A DNA stretch of 64,000 nucleotides from positions 49,690,750 through 49,754,749 of the forward strand of contig CM049318.1 in assembly GCA_026874595.1 (NCBI GenBank), written 5' to 3'. Position numbers and translations under genes: made by a program. Below the pieces are notes generated by a model, which ran no database searches, was not told the DNA's origin, and saw only the letters and a program-made list of their open reading frames with translations. Origin of the DNA: Sipunculus nudus (lineage: Eukaryota > Annelida > Sipuncula > Golfingiida > Sipunculidae). This document shows positions 12,115 through 24,012 of the stretch, piece after piece (position 1 is the stretch's first letter; each line of letters begins with the position of its first letter).

Positions 12115-14310
12115 GACCAATATTCGATATTCGCATACGAATATCACTTCTGATATCCTCTTGGAAAAATTGAAGTTCTGTTAAGGTCGATAATTTGCAA
12201 TGCTGATAACACAATAATTAGAGACATTTAAATTTCGTATGCCAGTACTACACCAATAAGCTACATTCGCATGCGAATATCGAATATTACACAAATCAGC
12301 GACATTCGATATTCGCAATTTGGAAACACTATCGCCGCTCGGCCAGTTTGACACCTGATCAACGTGGATTCACCTCGTATAATTCATACATATTAGGCCA
12401 ATGATAACAATGACCTAAGATATCGCACGTGAAAATCACGCACACAAGCGACATTCGCATGCGAAAATCCAATTCGGAAAAAAACTATCCAAACGATCTG
12501 ACCCGTCGCTTTCAACTTTTCATTGTATAACTTTGTATTTTGACTGGCGTAATAGACACTTCAGACCATAAATTCATCGCCATGCCAGCCTGTGCTTATG
12601 TGTTGCGCACTCTGTGTTGTCATTCCTACATATATAAGCCTGCATTCATCCCTCCGCCCCCACCTCGGGGAACCGTGGACGCTCCGCCAGTTCGACACCT
12701 GGACAACGTGGAGTCACCTGGTATAGTTTCCATACAAATACATACATATAAAAGGCCAATGACGTTTTATTGCCTTTGATATTCGCATGCTTATTACACT
12801 CACACAAGCACATGTGAATATCGAATGTCACACAAATCAGCGACATTCGATATTCACCAGTGAAACTCGGGAAAACTATCGGCGCTCGGCCAGTTTGACA
12901 CCTGATCAACGGGGATTCAAATCGTATAATACATGCACATAAGAACAATGATTGGCCATGACTATTATCTCGTCAATATCACGTAGACAAGCGACATTCG
13001 AATGCGAATATCGAATAATACTCAAATCAGGAATATTCTATATCTACTTGCTGTTACAGGTGTCTCTTTTATTGTGGTACATGTGTCTGTAGGCATTCTG
13101 TTTTGTGTCAAGCGAAAAACCCTGTGCGCTGCTATAAATAACCGCACCTGCTGAACTCTCGCGGAGTGTAGTCTGGAATGTTCAGACCTGTCAGGCATAG
13201 AGCGTGTGTATTGTTCTTTGGAATGTTCGGGAAATTGAAAGTTCTCGGCTTGAGGTAAAAAGTTTTAAATAAGGGGCTGTGTTTAGAGCCAAGGGGGAGA
13301 GAGAAGTATGAGTGTGAGTCAGTTTGTGGACCTTTCCGATAATTGCAGCAGTTATAGATCTTCATCGATATTTGTAACGGATTTTATATAGTCTTCAGTT
13401 TTGGATTACTGCCAGAACTTCACTTTTGGATTACAACAGATTGATTTTGTAATTGAATTGGACTATAACTCACTTTACGTGAACTGTTCATCTGAATTAT
13501 ACGTTTTAAAGGACTTGTTGTCACTGTGACAGTGGTGGTATCCTGGTACTGTACCCTTTATTTATTATACTTTGTAATTGTATTGATTTGCTGTTGAACT
13601 GTTGTTATACTGTGTAATTGTATTGATTTAGTGTATTGTAATGATAGGGTTGTTTTAAGAATAAATAATAATTATTTGTTAACAAAAAAAAAAATGACTT
13701 CTTTATTCATTCCCCTTGACATTACACGCTGCCTAGTGTAACAGAATCTGATTTTTATTTATCTCCGTAACAAAATTTATGCTTGTCACGACTATGTGAT
13801 CTGTTGTTATAAGTTCCGTGACAATGTGAATAACACAAAAATCATGTTAATTAGTGACATTCAATATACACATTAGAATTTCAAATATTTCACATATAAA
13901 TGATATTCGATCTTCGCATGCGAACATCACATAAAAATGACATTCGATATTCGCATCCGACATTCGGGCTAAACTATCGGCGCTCGGTTGATTCAACAAC
14001 CTGGACAATTTGAAGGCATATTTCAAACATATTCGGGCAAAGATTGGCCATGACCTCAAATATTCGATACCCCAATATCACGCAGACAAGCGACATTCGC
14101 CTGCGAATATCGATTATCACACAAATCAAAGATATTCGATATTGAGCAGCGAAATTCGGAAAAATTATCCAGACGATCTGACCCGTCGACTTCGATTTCT
14201 CTAAGTATTACTCATTTATGATTGGCGTAACAGATACTACGGACTACAAAAACACCGCCAGCCAGCCTATACTCCTCTGTTGCGCAGTGTGGGTTGTCAT
14301 TCCTTCATAT
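12115..14310 (-). repeat. Palindrome-rich satellite array, left arm (interrupted by an LTR)
   Basis: Repeated units carry ATTCGCATGCGAAT, a perfect palindrome, with GATATTCGATATTCGC-type words and a conserved spacer CTCGGCCAGTTTGACACCTG at about 12340, 12690 (diverged), 12885 and 13980 (diverged). A distinct flank, GACGATCTGACCCGTCG with its neighbours, occurs at about 12490 and again at about 14175. Both the units and this flank reappear in reverse complement at 16095-17370. Family A LTR copy 3 interrupts the array at 13052-13823. No coding content; the frames inside follow the repeat. Confidence 0.8.
13052..13823 (+). mobile_element. Solo-LTR-like element, family A, copy 3
   Basis: A 772 bp unit starting TGTTACAGGTG and ending TTCCGTGACA, aligned along its length with the minus-strand copies at 4534-5311 and 8429-9212. 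The promoter-like element is TTTAAATAAGGGGCTG at about 13263, with an additional TATAAATA at 13133-13140. AATAAA lies at 13660-13665. It interrupts the left satellite arm; satellite sequence resumes after 13850. I see no target duplication (CTTGC on the left, ATGTG on the right), so the copy may have recombined or eroded ends. Confidence 0.66.
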
Positions 14311-14321
14311 CCTATACTAGC

Positions 14322-14480
14322 TGATAGACCCGGTATACCGGGCTTATAACCGGGGTTGGGGAGATTTATTATCTGAGATGTGAAATGTTGGCTCATTTTT
14401 TTATTCTAAAAGTTAACAGAAAATATAGGTTTTCAGTGGGAAACTGTCTCCATAAGATATGTATAAACATTTTGACACGA
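14322..14480 (+). repeat. Hairpin-headed repeat, family J, copy 1
   Basis: Starts ACTAGCTGATAGACCCGG with the perfect 14 bp palindrome CCCGGTATACCGGG, followed by GAAATGTTGGCTCATTTTT and GAAAATATAGGTTTTCAGTG. The same order occurs about 300 bp downstream. Heads of this kind, ACTAGCTGATA plus a GC hairpin, occur in many invertebrate retroelement ends, which is general knowledge and not a family assignment. Confidence 0.65.
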
Positions 14481-14621
14481 TTGCAGAATAACCCACGCAC
14501 CTCTCTGAGGCACACACTTCTGTGAACAGAAAACGTTTTTATTTCCAGCTGCTTGTATCTTAATTTTGCTTTTAAATTACATGAAACCTAAACATCATAC
14601 CGTCCGTCCGTATAAACTCAC

Positions 14622-14790
14622 TAGCTGATAAACCCGGTTTACCGGGCTTTTTACCGCAGTTTGGGAGATATATTTACTGAGATATTGAATGTTGGCTCAT
14701 TTTTTATTATAAAAGTTAAAAGAAAATATAGGTTTTTAGTGGGATACTCTCGGAATACGATATGTACAAATAATTTTTACTGTTATTTTG
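14622..14790 (+). repeat. Hairpin-headed repeat, family J, copy 2
   Basis: Direct partial copy of 14322-14480: ACTAGCTGATAAACCCGG, then CCCGGTTTACCGGG (the palindrome with central changes), then GAATGTTGGCTCATTTTTTA and GGTTTTTAGTGGGATAC. The pair sits in the spacer between the two inverted satellite arms. Confidence 0.65.
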
Positions 14791-16094
14791 TGGCGCTGTG
14801 CTCTTGGCAAAAATCATATCCCGGTATGTTTACCTTAAAGACCTGGTCAGTGATGGTTTAATTACATTGCGAACCGGAATGAGACGCGGAGGCATACAGT
14901 GTTTCGTTGATATTTGACTGGTTTCTATCGTTGGACGTATAAAGAATAGGTTGATGTGAGGAACTCATTTAAGATTAATTAAATGTACGTTGCAAGGAAA
15001 CTGTTCCTGAAGAAGGAAACAGAAATATGCATACATCGTAAGTAGCAGAAGCGGACCCAGCGGGTCTCTATGCAGTGGGTCCGTATCCCATTTTCAGACC
15101 CCCAACACCACCCCAGACCTGTTCCTGAAATTGGGACCTGGAATTAGGTTTTGTCATTAATCCTCCTGGGTTGAACTCTCCATTTCATAAAGCGAGAAAC
15201 GTGTTTTTCTCTTCTACTGACCACGCACGTGGGTCAAATCCCTCATCAATTGAAAGCAAGCGTTATTCATATGAACCACAGTCCTTAGTGTTAGAGGTTA
15301 AGTGACCACGATGTACGCATTCCGATGATTGCCGAAGGCAGTTCGGCTGTGCTCGGTAAAAAATGGAAAAATCACTCAAAATTAGATGTATATTAAATTT
15401 TTTTTTTTCATATCGCCTATGTCACTGCGGGGATAATAACCTTTAAAATGATGTATGGCACATTATTGTACACAATTTAACGCGGTTTTAGAGAACACTG
15501 CGAACAAACGTGAACTGAATTCCTTTTATAAGTATTAGATAAATCTGCCCCATTCCCGGGAAACCGCGAAAAAATCACCAATAATATTTGATTACCAACA
15601 TTTCTTGGGTTCCGCATCGAATTCACTTTAGCGGAACCATATGAGTGAGGTGACTCAGCACGTTTCAGTTAGGCTACGTTAGGCCTGGAAAGTTCAATCT
15701 AATACAAACGAGTCATTTACAACATAGGAATGCAGTGGCAAGTTTTGTAGTGATATATTTAATAGTTTGGAATAATATGCAAATTACGAAAATGTATCGC
15801 CAGCTCTTCTATACAAACACAACAAAGGACGGCAGAATTCCATTTGTTTTACGGACTCTTGTTGTTCTTAAAACTTTTTGAGGAGAATAACGATCGATGG
15901 GAATTCCGGTGATAGGCTTGGAAAGGGGGATGGGGGGGGGGGATAAGGTGAGGGGGGATTAATAGAGACCCGTGACTGTATCATTACAGTTACAAGAAGT
16001 CTAGTTTTTATTTTTCTCTCTATTATCTGTAAACTTGAAGATTTATCTGGGTGGTCTTTATCTGTTTGGCTTTCCGACTAGCAATAGTTTGCGT
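14791..16094. other. Spacer between the satellite arms, nothing recognised
   Basis: No supported gene. A G-rich tract (GGGGGATGGGGGGGGGGGAT-like) lies near 15925-15960. No repeat matched elsewhere. Confidence 0.5.
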
Positions 16095-17370
16095 TAAATT
16101 GGCATGTGAATATCTAAGGGCATGACACATCATTGCCCTGATGTTAATGTCGCTTGTGTGCGTGTAATAAACGTGTGAATATATAAGGGCATTGCATATC
16201 ATTGCCCTTATATGTATACGTATTTGCCGAGGAATTTTATCGAGGTGGACCCGATAGTTTTCCCGTGGTTACCTGTACTTGTTACGCAAGTCAAAATACG
16301 AGTTATACTCAGACAAGTTGAAGGCGACGGGTCGGATCGTTGAATAGTATTCCCAGATTTCGCAGTCGAATATCGAATGATGCTGATTGGGTGATATTCG
16401 ATATTCGCATGCGAATGTCGCTTGTCTGCGTGATATTCGCGTGCGATTATCTAAGGTCGTGGCCCATCATTGGCCTAATATTTATCAACTATACAAGGTG
16501 ACTCCACGTTGACCAGGAGACGGACTGTCCGAGCGCCGATAGTTTAACTCATACCTCGCAGTCGAATATCGAGAGTCGCTGATTTGTGTGATGTTCGCAA
16601 ATGAGCTGAAATGGCTGAAATCAGCAAGCGAAAATCAGAGGTTACGGATTATCATTGCCTTTAAATGTATGGGTATTTTTCGAGAAAGTATACCTGGTGA
16701 CTAACTGTTGACCAGGTATCGGACTGGCCGAGCGCCGATACTTTAACTCGAATTTCGCTGTCGAATATCCAATATCGGAGATTTTTGTGATAATCGATAT
16801 CCGTACGAATATCTTAGGTCGTGGCCCATCATTGCCCTAATTTTTATGAACTATACGAGGTGAATCCCTGTTGAACAGAACAGGTGTCGGACTGGCCGAG
16901 CGCCGATACTTTAACTCGAATTTCGCAGTAGAATATTCAATGTTGCCGATTTGTGAGATTTTCGATATTTGCATGCGAATGTCGCTTATGTGCGTGGTAT
17001 TGGCGTGCGATATCTTAGGTCGTGGCCCATCGTTGGGCTAATTAGTAAGAATTATACGAAATGAACTACGTTGGCCAGGCGTCGGACTGGCCGAGCGCCG
17101 ATAGTTTTCCCGAATTTCACAATCGAATATCAAATGTCGCTAATTTTTTTGATAATCGATATTCGCATGCAAATTCCTATGGTCGTGGCCCACCATTGGC
17201 CTTATATGTATGAAATATAAGAGATGAATCCACGTTGATCAGATGTCCCGAATTTCGCACTCGAATATCGAATGTCGCTGATTTTTGTGTTTTTTACTGA
17301 TATTCGCATGCGAATATCGAAAATGCCTGATTTGAGTGATATTCGATATTCGCATCCGAATATCGAAAAT
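16095..17370 (+). repeat. Palindrome-rich satellite array, right arm (inverted relative to the left)
   Basis: Five to six units of roughly 170-200 bp. The anchor GGACTGGCCGAGCGCCGATA (first unit GGACTGTCC) starts at 16522, 16721, 16889 and 17084, giving spacings of 199, 168 and 195 bp. Each unit also carries TATTCGCATGCGAAT words, GTCGTGGCCCATCATTG and CCACGTTGACCAGG. The inner flank near 16330, GACGGGTCGGATCGT, is the reverse complement of the left arm's inner flank at about 14175. Degeneracy is high, so it is old. Confidence 0.8.
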
Positions 17371-18903
17371 CGATTCAATTTCATTCTGGTTTTTATTTAA
17401 TATGGATTGTGTTAATAATTAAAACTACTGCAAGGCAATATCTAGGGATTGGATAAAGTAGTTCTATCTGGATATCCATACAAAAACACCAAGTAGACCT
17501 GACTGCATTAATACTTTCTGGCACATAGTACGAGAAACCACTCTTTAATAAATCATCTAAAATTGTTCATGTTCTACCTTTTTTCAAATCTCTGGGCCTC
17601 CAGTCTGATTGGAAAGTTAATGTTGTCCAAGTGTCAAATTTACTTATGAATTTTGAAATTATTGAATTCTTCCATAGTTCTTTTCATATATATTTATAGG
17701 TTTTAGGATGCAATGCTTCATTTCTTGCCAGATTTGAGTTGTATCTATATAGTCAATTACTTTATCGGTTATCGGTCACCCTTATGGCGAGGAATACGTG
17801 ACAAGTACGTTGTACTTAATTCCCAGCATTCGGTTGAAATGACAGCTGCACATACCATCCTGTGAGTGTCTGACCAAATAATATAAGAGTAACACTGCAT
17901 GGCTACGTTGAGGTATTATATAACAAAGGTTGTCAGTGCGACAGTGGTATGGGTACACGGGTTAAGGAAAGTATTCGTGACTGAGCACACGAAGAGGACA
18001 GTACTGTTAACCTCCACTCCTATATCACTTTTCAAAAATTCAAATAAAAGCATACTCCGACCCCGGGTGACCAAAAGGTCTTGAGGCCAAAAAAAAATTC
18101 TCCTGGGCTGCAAAATAAGACAGGGCACCATAACTTAATACTGACACAAAAATGCATTAAGGTTACAATGTACATAGACAAAACGTTAGTCAATCTCGTT
18201 CTCTCTCTCGTGGACAATAAAAACGATAATCCTTTCATTTAAAATGAGTGAAAGTATGAAATGATATCTTTCGAACAAGTCACACACTTCTCAGATCTAA
18301 CTGAATCAATATCAATATATTACATGTCCCCCAAGAAAACGGAGACACTAGCCTTCTCCACGCAGTTAAACAAAGAAACGCGTCCAGAGACTTGTGAACT
18401 AGAATGAGTGGCGGGTGTCCAATGCCCATATAACGATTGTTTTGCTTGTACAACGGTCCGGTAAGTGGCTTCCATAATATCAAATGTCAGCCACTTCCGG
18501 TTAGGACAATACCGTAAATACACCGCAAAATACCTGGTCACTTACTGCCTAGCGTATAACAGCAATCGGCCGATGGCGCCAACACGTATATCAATTAGTG
18601 ACCGACTTCGTGCCTCCTCGCAGTGACGCTGTGCGGCCAATCGAACGCCTAGCAGACACACGGGCAGACTCATCTAAGTACAGACTGAAATGGAAGCGAC
18701 TATCCGCGCCTCATGATAAGTCCAGAACCTTCACTCGGAGCGGCCACTCTTGTACTATTCCATCACGGATACTAAGGTGTACGGACACTTTAGGAGCTAG
18801 TAGCTGTGAGTTGTAGCTCGTACCCGGAGAATTACCCATACTGACTGGCCTCAAAGCGACCAAAGGTAAGAAGTTTCACTCCTGCCATAGCATAGTGATT
18901 GTT
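17371..18903. other. Intergenic DNA with a GC-richer patch at about 18340-18840
   Basis: Overlapping 60-73 codon frames on both strands (17899-18541) and a 72-codon plus frame (18598-18816) have no recognisable features. The patch is less AT-rich than its neighbours and contains a GTAAGT donor-like site at about 18461. A promoter or an exon cannot be supported from sequence alone. Confidence 0.4.
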
Positions 18904-18925
18904 TATATATATATATATATATATA
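18904..18925. repeat. Short (AT)n microsatellite
   Basis: About 10 AT units. Confidence 0.9.
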
Positions 18926-21900
18926 AATATTGAAAAAAGACATTGTGAATTTCGGATGTCTAGAAAATAGCTCCCACATTTGATAGTTTTATTGAAATCT
19001 TCTTCGCCATGCATCATGTGAAGAGAATTGACGAACACCAAACGAGAAAACAAGGGCGTGTCTTCAGATCCTTGAAGATCTTGGAGCTGCATTTCAAGTT
19101 ACCAAATATCGATAGATTCTTTTGTTACAATTTACCCCTTGCAAAAATATCTTTGGTCGTCTTAAGCAACACTGTTAGCTTTACAATGTTATCCATATGT
19201 GTGAATTGCGTATTGACAGACAAGAGGGAAAGTAAGTACCTTTGCTGCAACCATCTCCATTATTATGTACATTTGCTAAGATAAATTCAGATCATTTTGT
19301 TTAGTGTTTTGTGTCAGGTATATTTTAACGTAGAGTTTACCCCTATTTATGCAGTTCTAAATGATAATCCATTATAGATTTGTGCAGTTCTGAAATTAAA
19401 TTTTTGTCACACTCATAAATACATATTTTATGCTCATGGATAAATAACTGGATTTAATCTATCACTCATATATAAAGGCTATATATAAGCTTGCAAACAT
19501 TCTTTTATATTATTGTTAGTTATATATTATGTGTAATTTTTTCATTCATAATACATTATAATCTTTTAAATCGTATAAATATAATAAATGAAAATATGAC
19601 GTGTATTAAATTTATTTTGATTTTTTTTATAATGAACGATTATGTCCATAGATATATGTGCACACTACTTTAGCCTGTTTCATAATTAGAGTAATGCTAA
19701 TTGAACGCTTAATTAGAAGTTTGTGCGGTTCTGAAATTCCCTAAAATAAACCCTGTTTCATGTCATGGTTCTAGGATTGCAACCCCTGTACCTGTAAAGA
19801 AGACTACATACCAGCTTAAAAGACCCTATACTAAACCTTATGTTCTTTGCTTATGTTTATTCCTTTGCTTATCTTCCAACCGGCGGAATCACTTATTTTA
19901 AACAATTATCAATATTACATCATTTTATCTTCTAAAAGCATATGAGTAATTTTCGGTACCAGAGTTATGCTTACGTTAAGTTTTATCCACAGGACCCAAC
20001 TGTATAATGTTTTTAAATGATAAGTTGCACGACGCTGGATATAAACTATCATAATCCCTCCATCTTATAAACGAATACGGGCGCTGCCACTAATGTTAGG
20101 ATTAATTACCCGCGTTAAATTGTTTTGGTACAATTGCATACATACTCAAATAGATATCAAAATATATTCATGCAACTTAATTCTCTTAATTATCCCTCCC
20201 CTCCATTTTAGAAAACTTGCAATGTTAATATATTAGGACAAAATACCAGTATTATATTATTTTAGGCTGAATTTCCCAAAAAGACTAAACTTCCAAATAT
20301 ATATGCATGGAATTTAAAGGTGCCTATTCACCTAAATGTGATGTCTGGCTTCCTCTGTGTATATGTAAATGATCTAAGGGTAACTGTGTTTATGGACAGT
20401 TCTTATAAAGCCTCCGTGAAGGATATATGATCATGTTTATCAACAACATGTTGTAAACAAAGGAATGTTGACAAACTGGAAAACATGTAATCTAAGGTGA
20501 TACGTTACATGTATGCGAAGGTAGAAAGGTCAGTTGTGACAAAACACCATTTGCAAAACTCTGGCTTATCAGACTTGCCGCCAGACTTGCCGCCAGATGA
20601 CTTTGTTGAGTTTGTTTTGGATATTTTGGTGAGCACATATTATAAACACGTTGATATAAACAAAACAAACAGCCTGTGTTCGGTGTTATCCACGTTTTAT
20701 GGCCTATTTATATTAAAGCTTCAAGGGATTACCTTTAGTTTATAAAGGTCAGATAGGTGATTGGGCCCCTTTAAAGTTTTAAGTTATATTTACATACCAA
20801 GTATGTCAAATATACATGCATTATAGAGTTTTCTCACTAAAATATTATGGTAGATGCCAATATTTCGTGCTACAACCGTTTGCCTCCTCCTGTTCAAATA
20901 GGGAAAAAAACTAAACCGGGCACGATCAGTGGCGCAAAACATAAACAAAGCGCACGCCACCTGGTGGCTGTACCGCGCGTGGTTCTTCTTTTATTTTTAA
21001 GGGATCGTCAAGAATGTGCAAAACTGGATCTCTGGTCTGTTATGGTAAACAAACACAAATAGACCGTGTTTACTCACATTCAGAACGATATGAAACGTTA
21101 GACAATAAGTCCGTGTGTCTGGTTACCTTTGCAGGAAAAATGTTTTTTAAGCCGAAATGAACTAATTGCATGAGAGAATATACATTTTTATATAGAATTA
21201 TTACACGTTTTTATGTACCTCTAACAAACATGCAGGTTGTCTCCCTTTTGAATATGGGTATTACCGGTGGTGTCAGGAAATTGGTACACATTTACAGTAA
21301 CATTATTTATTTTCATGTTGCTTGGAGTTTATACCTATTCTGGCTCTCTGTGAGGTAACACAGGTGGCTATGACGTAAACGAAAATGGGATGTCAAATAT
21401 TTTGAGAGTGTTATCAAAATAATTTGGAACAATTACGAAATAATTATTGCAATTTTCAAGTGACAAAAGCAATTCCTGTTACGTTTACTGGCTACCTGTA
21501 ATTTAATTCCTTTTTAGATAACTTAAACGCTCAAAGGTGTTCTTCTTTAATATAACACAGCAAATGCTATCTGCCTTCGACGATTGCCTATACTATTTCA
21601 GGAACAGAAAATTATTTATTAAAGGGGTCTATTCCGATATCTGACGTAATTCAAGTAAAGATAATCCCCTTTTTACATAGAGTTACCTTTCAACTGCTAC
21701 ATATATGAAACAAATCATCTTAGGTTACGAGGCTTTTCTATTTGTCAACATTGGTGCATTTTCTGTGTTTGCCAGCAGGTTGTAGTAAAACAATATCAAC
21801 ATTAGACGAAGTGTTATAAAAACATTTCTGACTCCAAATTACCTTCAATGTTTTTAACATTTACAGGCACAAATTAAGCCAAAATCATATAAATTCTACA

Positions 21901-23734
21901 GAAAAGTTACATGAATAGCTGATTAATGGCAAGAGCAGATTTTCTTTAGAAAAAAATAACCTTATTTAAAAATTCAGATTTATCATGACGATTTCTCTCC
22001 CACGAGGATTAAATTAACCGTGAACGGCAGTGAAATATACTAGACGCACTTTTTATTTTGAAAATTGGGCATATTTGTCTAAACTTGAAAGTTAAATATA
22101 GCAAACTTCAAAACCTGATGGTTGACCTGCGATACCAAGTTTAAACAACGTAACCAGTGTACAAGTGATAAACTGATCATATACAAATGGTACTCATGTT
22201 TACTTATAAATTGCAGTATTTTCTGATGATAACGGCGAAATAAAACTCAACCCGCAGATAAATAGCCTTTCGTAAATAAAAGCAATACCGCATTGTACGA
22301 CAAATTCAAAGGAATATATAATTTGAATTACTTGAATTTTTACTCTTATTATAGTCCATAATCACATCCTATATAAGAATTTTGTAATATCAGTTTCGCT
22401 ATATTTACTCCTATAACTAAGTATATTCACGTTTGTTAATTAGATAATGAAAAAATCTAGTGGTTCGATCGGTCCATCTGTCTTGTTTAGGAATGGCTTT
22501 GGGTTGCGTTAGGAGTAAGACTAGGAGTAAAACTGTGTGGACCGAGTTAGGGTATAATTCTTAATTTTCATTGTTTATTTGAGCCAAAATACTAAAATTC
22601 TTCCCAGCTTGCAGCAAGGATGCAGAAATGTTCGACACTTTTAGAATGAAGCATAAAAACAAAATATATATATATGAATTATTTTTTTGCATTATTAATA
22701 CACGTGATGACATTTGTGGCAATGGTGCTCAAGGCACAAACAGTAGCGCTACGATTTGGCATTAAAATTATGGTTTGCGGTTTTTTGTGCCGCCTAATGG
22801 TTAAATTCATTTCACGACCATTCTGCAAACGCTACAGGTTTCAGGAACAGGGATAAAAACGGGTAAACTGCCGGTGATAGAGTTGTAAACCGGTCAGCAA
22901 GGAGGATAAACCTCGCTGTCCCAACCAGCAAGACGAATTGACTAAAAACTAAAGGTTGGATAAACCGACGCTTTGTATATTTAGACCTAACGTTTCCCGG
23001 TGATCCCGTGTGGTCTGAAGGAAATATATACACCTGTCTGTCTGAAATGCGGGGAATCTGTCGTGGATAAGTGGATAGGAGCTGCAGTAAAGATTCCACT
23101 TGAAGAGCAGCTTACTTGTTCCCTATGTCTTGTATCTGGTCCGTCTGAAGGTCATGCCATCCGGTTCTATTACAGACCGTTACATTACGTTATTCAAATG
23201 CATACGGACCATATAAACGACTGCTTCATCGGGCAATGGGAAGTTCGGGCCAAGCAAAAGAACTTAATATATTTGCGTTGCGTGTATTTTGGCTGACTCT
23301 AGAAGTTACTAATCAGGCGTGTAAATAATGAACTAACTATACAAGTCTATGATCTCCATGTTCAGAGAAATGGTATACATATGTAGCGTTTTTGTGACAC
23401 AGTATAAGCTTAAAATATTAATAATTCATAAATTCAGTTTACCCTCGTTTAAAAGAAGACAAGTGGCTGAGTTCGTCGGAACCGAGTTTAACATTCAGGT
23501 TGTAATTCATACACTGAGTCGGAACCGACACCTTTCCGCCAGAGGTTATCTTTACTAAAAACTAAACCCTTCTATTCAGGTACTGTAGGACTACTTTACA
23601 CAACTGTCAAACTTTAAAAAAAATACTATATTTCAAGGAAACACCTTCTGTTTACAATTCACATGCGCATGCATACAAATATTACTTATTTCTTTAAGTC
23701 CATAACACAAAAACACCCATGTTTATGTGAGTTG
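18926..23734. other. Long AT-rich gene desert, no supported gene
   Basis: Almost 5 kb with only chance-length frames (the longest are 98 codons at 23000-23296 plus and 95 codons at 22812-23099 minus, which overlap). One tiny direct repeat, GACTTGCCGCCA twice, lies at about 20573-20597. No matched repeat or RNA gene seen. Confidence 0.5.
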
Positions 23735-23845
23735 TAGGGCTGCGCGATACTATCGATATATCGGTATATCGCGATACGGTGAATCACATAAAGCTTAATG
23801 CGAAACAGTTTTCAAATATCGATATTTTTCGATATTTTCATAACG
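23735..23845 (+). repeat. TATCGATA-rich dispersed repeat, copy 2
   Basis: GGGCTGCGCGATACTATCG, ATATCGGTATATCGCGATAC and CAAATATCGATATTTTTCG occur in the same order as at 2485-2585. This copy is closer to perfect self-complementarity in its TATCGATATATCGGTATATC part. Confidence 0.65.
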
Positions 23846-23984
23846 GGCCTTAAAAATTTGGGTAGCCGTATGGCTTCCTGTGGGTTTTAAGACCGCAAAT
23901 TTTTTTCCCACCAGAACAATGGAACTGTTATGAAGGGTTGGATGAAGAAAAATCGACAAAACAACTCCAAAAATATTATTAAGA

Positions 23985-24012
23985 ACCCCCCCCCCCAAAA
24001 AAAAAAAAAAAC
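23985..24012. repeat. Compound homopolymer C(n)A(n)
   Basis: About 11 C followed directly by about 16 A. The same arrangement and polarity occurs at 56630-56661 and 57410-57438. Confidence 0.95.

Noticed and set aside
12115-14330. A Helitron-type element ending at a CTAG beside the satellite
   Set aside because: A CTAG lies near 14322, but I see no 5' TC terminus, no consistent 3' hairpin and no insertion between A and T that could be confirmed.
18945-19092. A minus-strand exon reading LQDLQGSEDTPLFSRLVF
   Set aside because: The peptide looks protein-like, but the presumed acceptor (TTGAAATGCAG) has no pyrimidine tract and the frame runs straight into an (AT)n microsatellite.
23000-23296. 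A cysteine-containing 98-codon frame as a zinc-binding exon
   Set aside because: The CLKC and CSLC spacing does not fit a known finger, the opposite strand is equally open, and there are no splice signals of quality.
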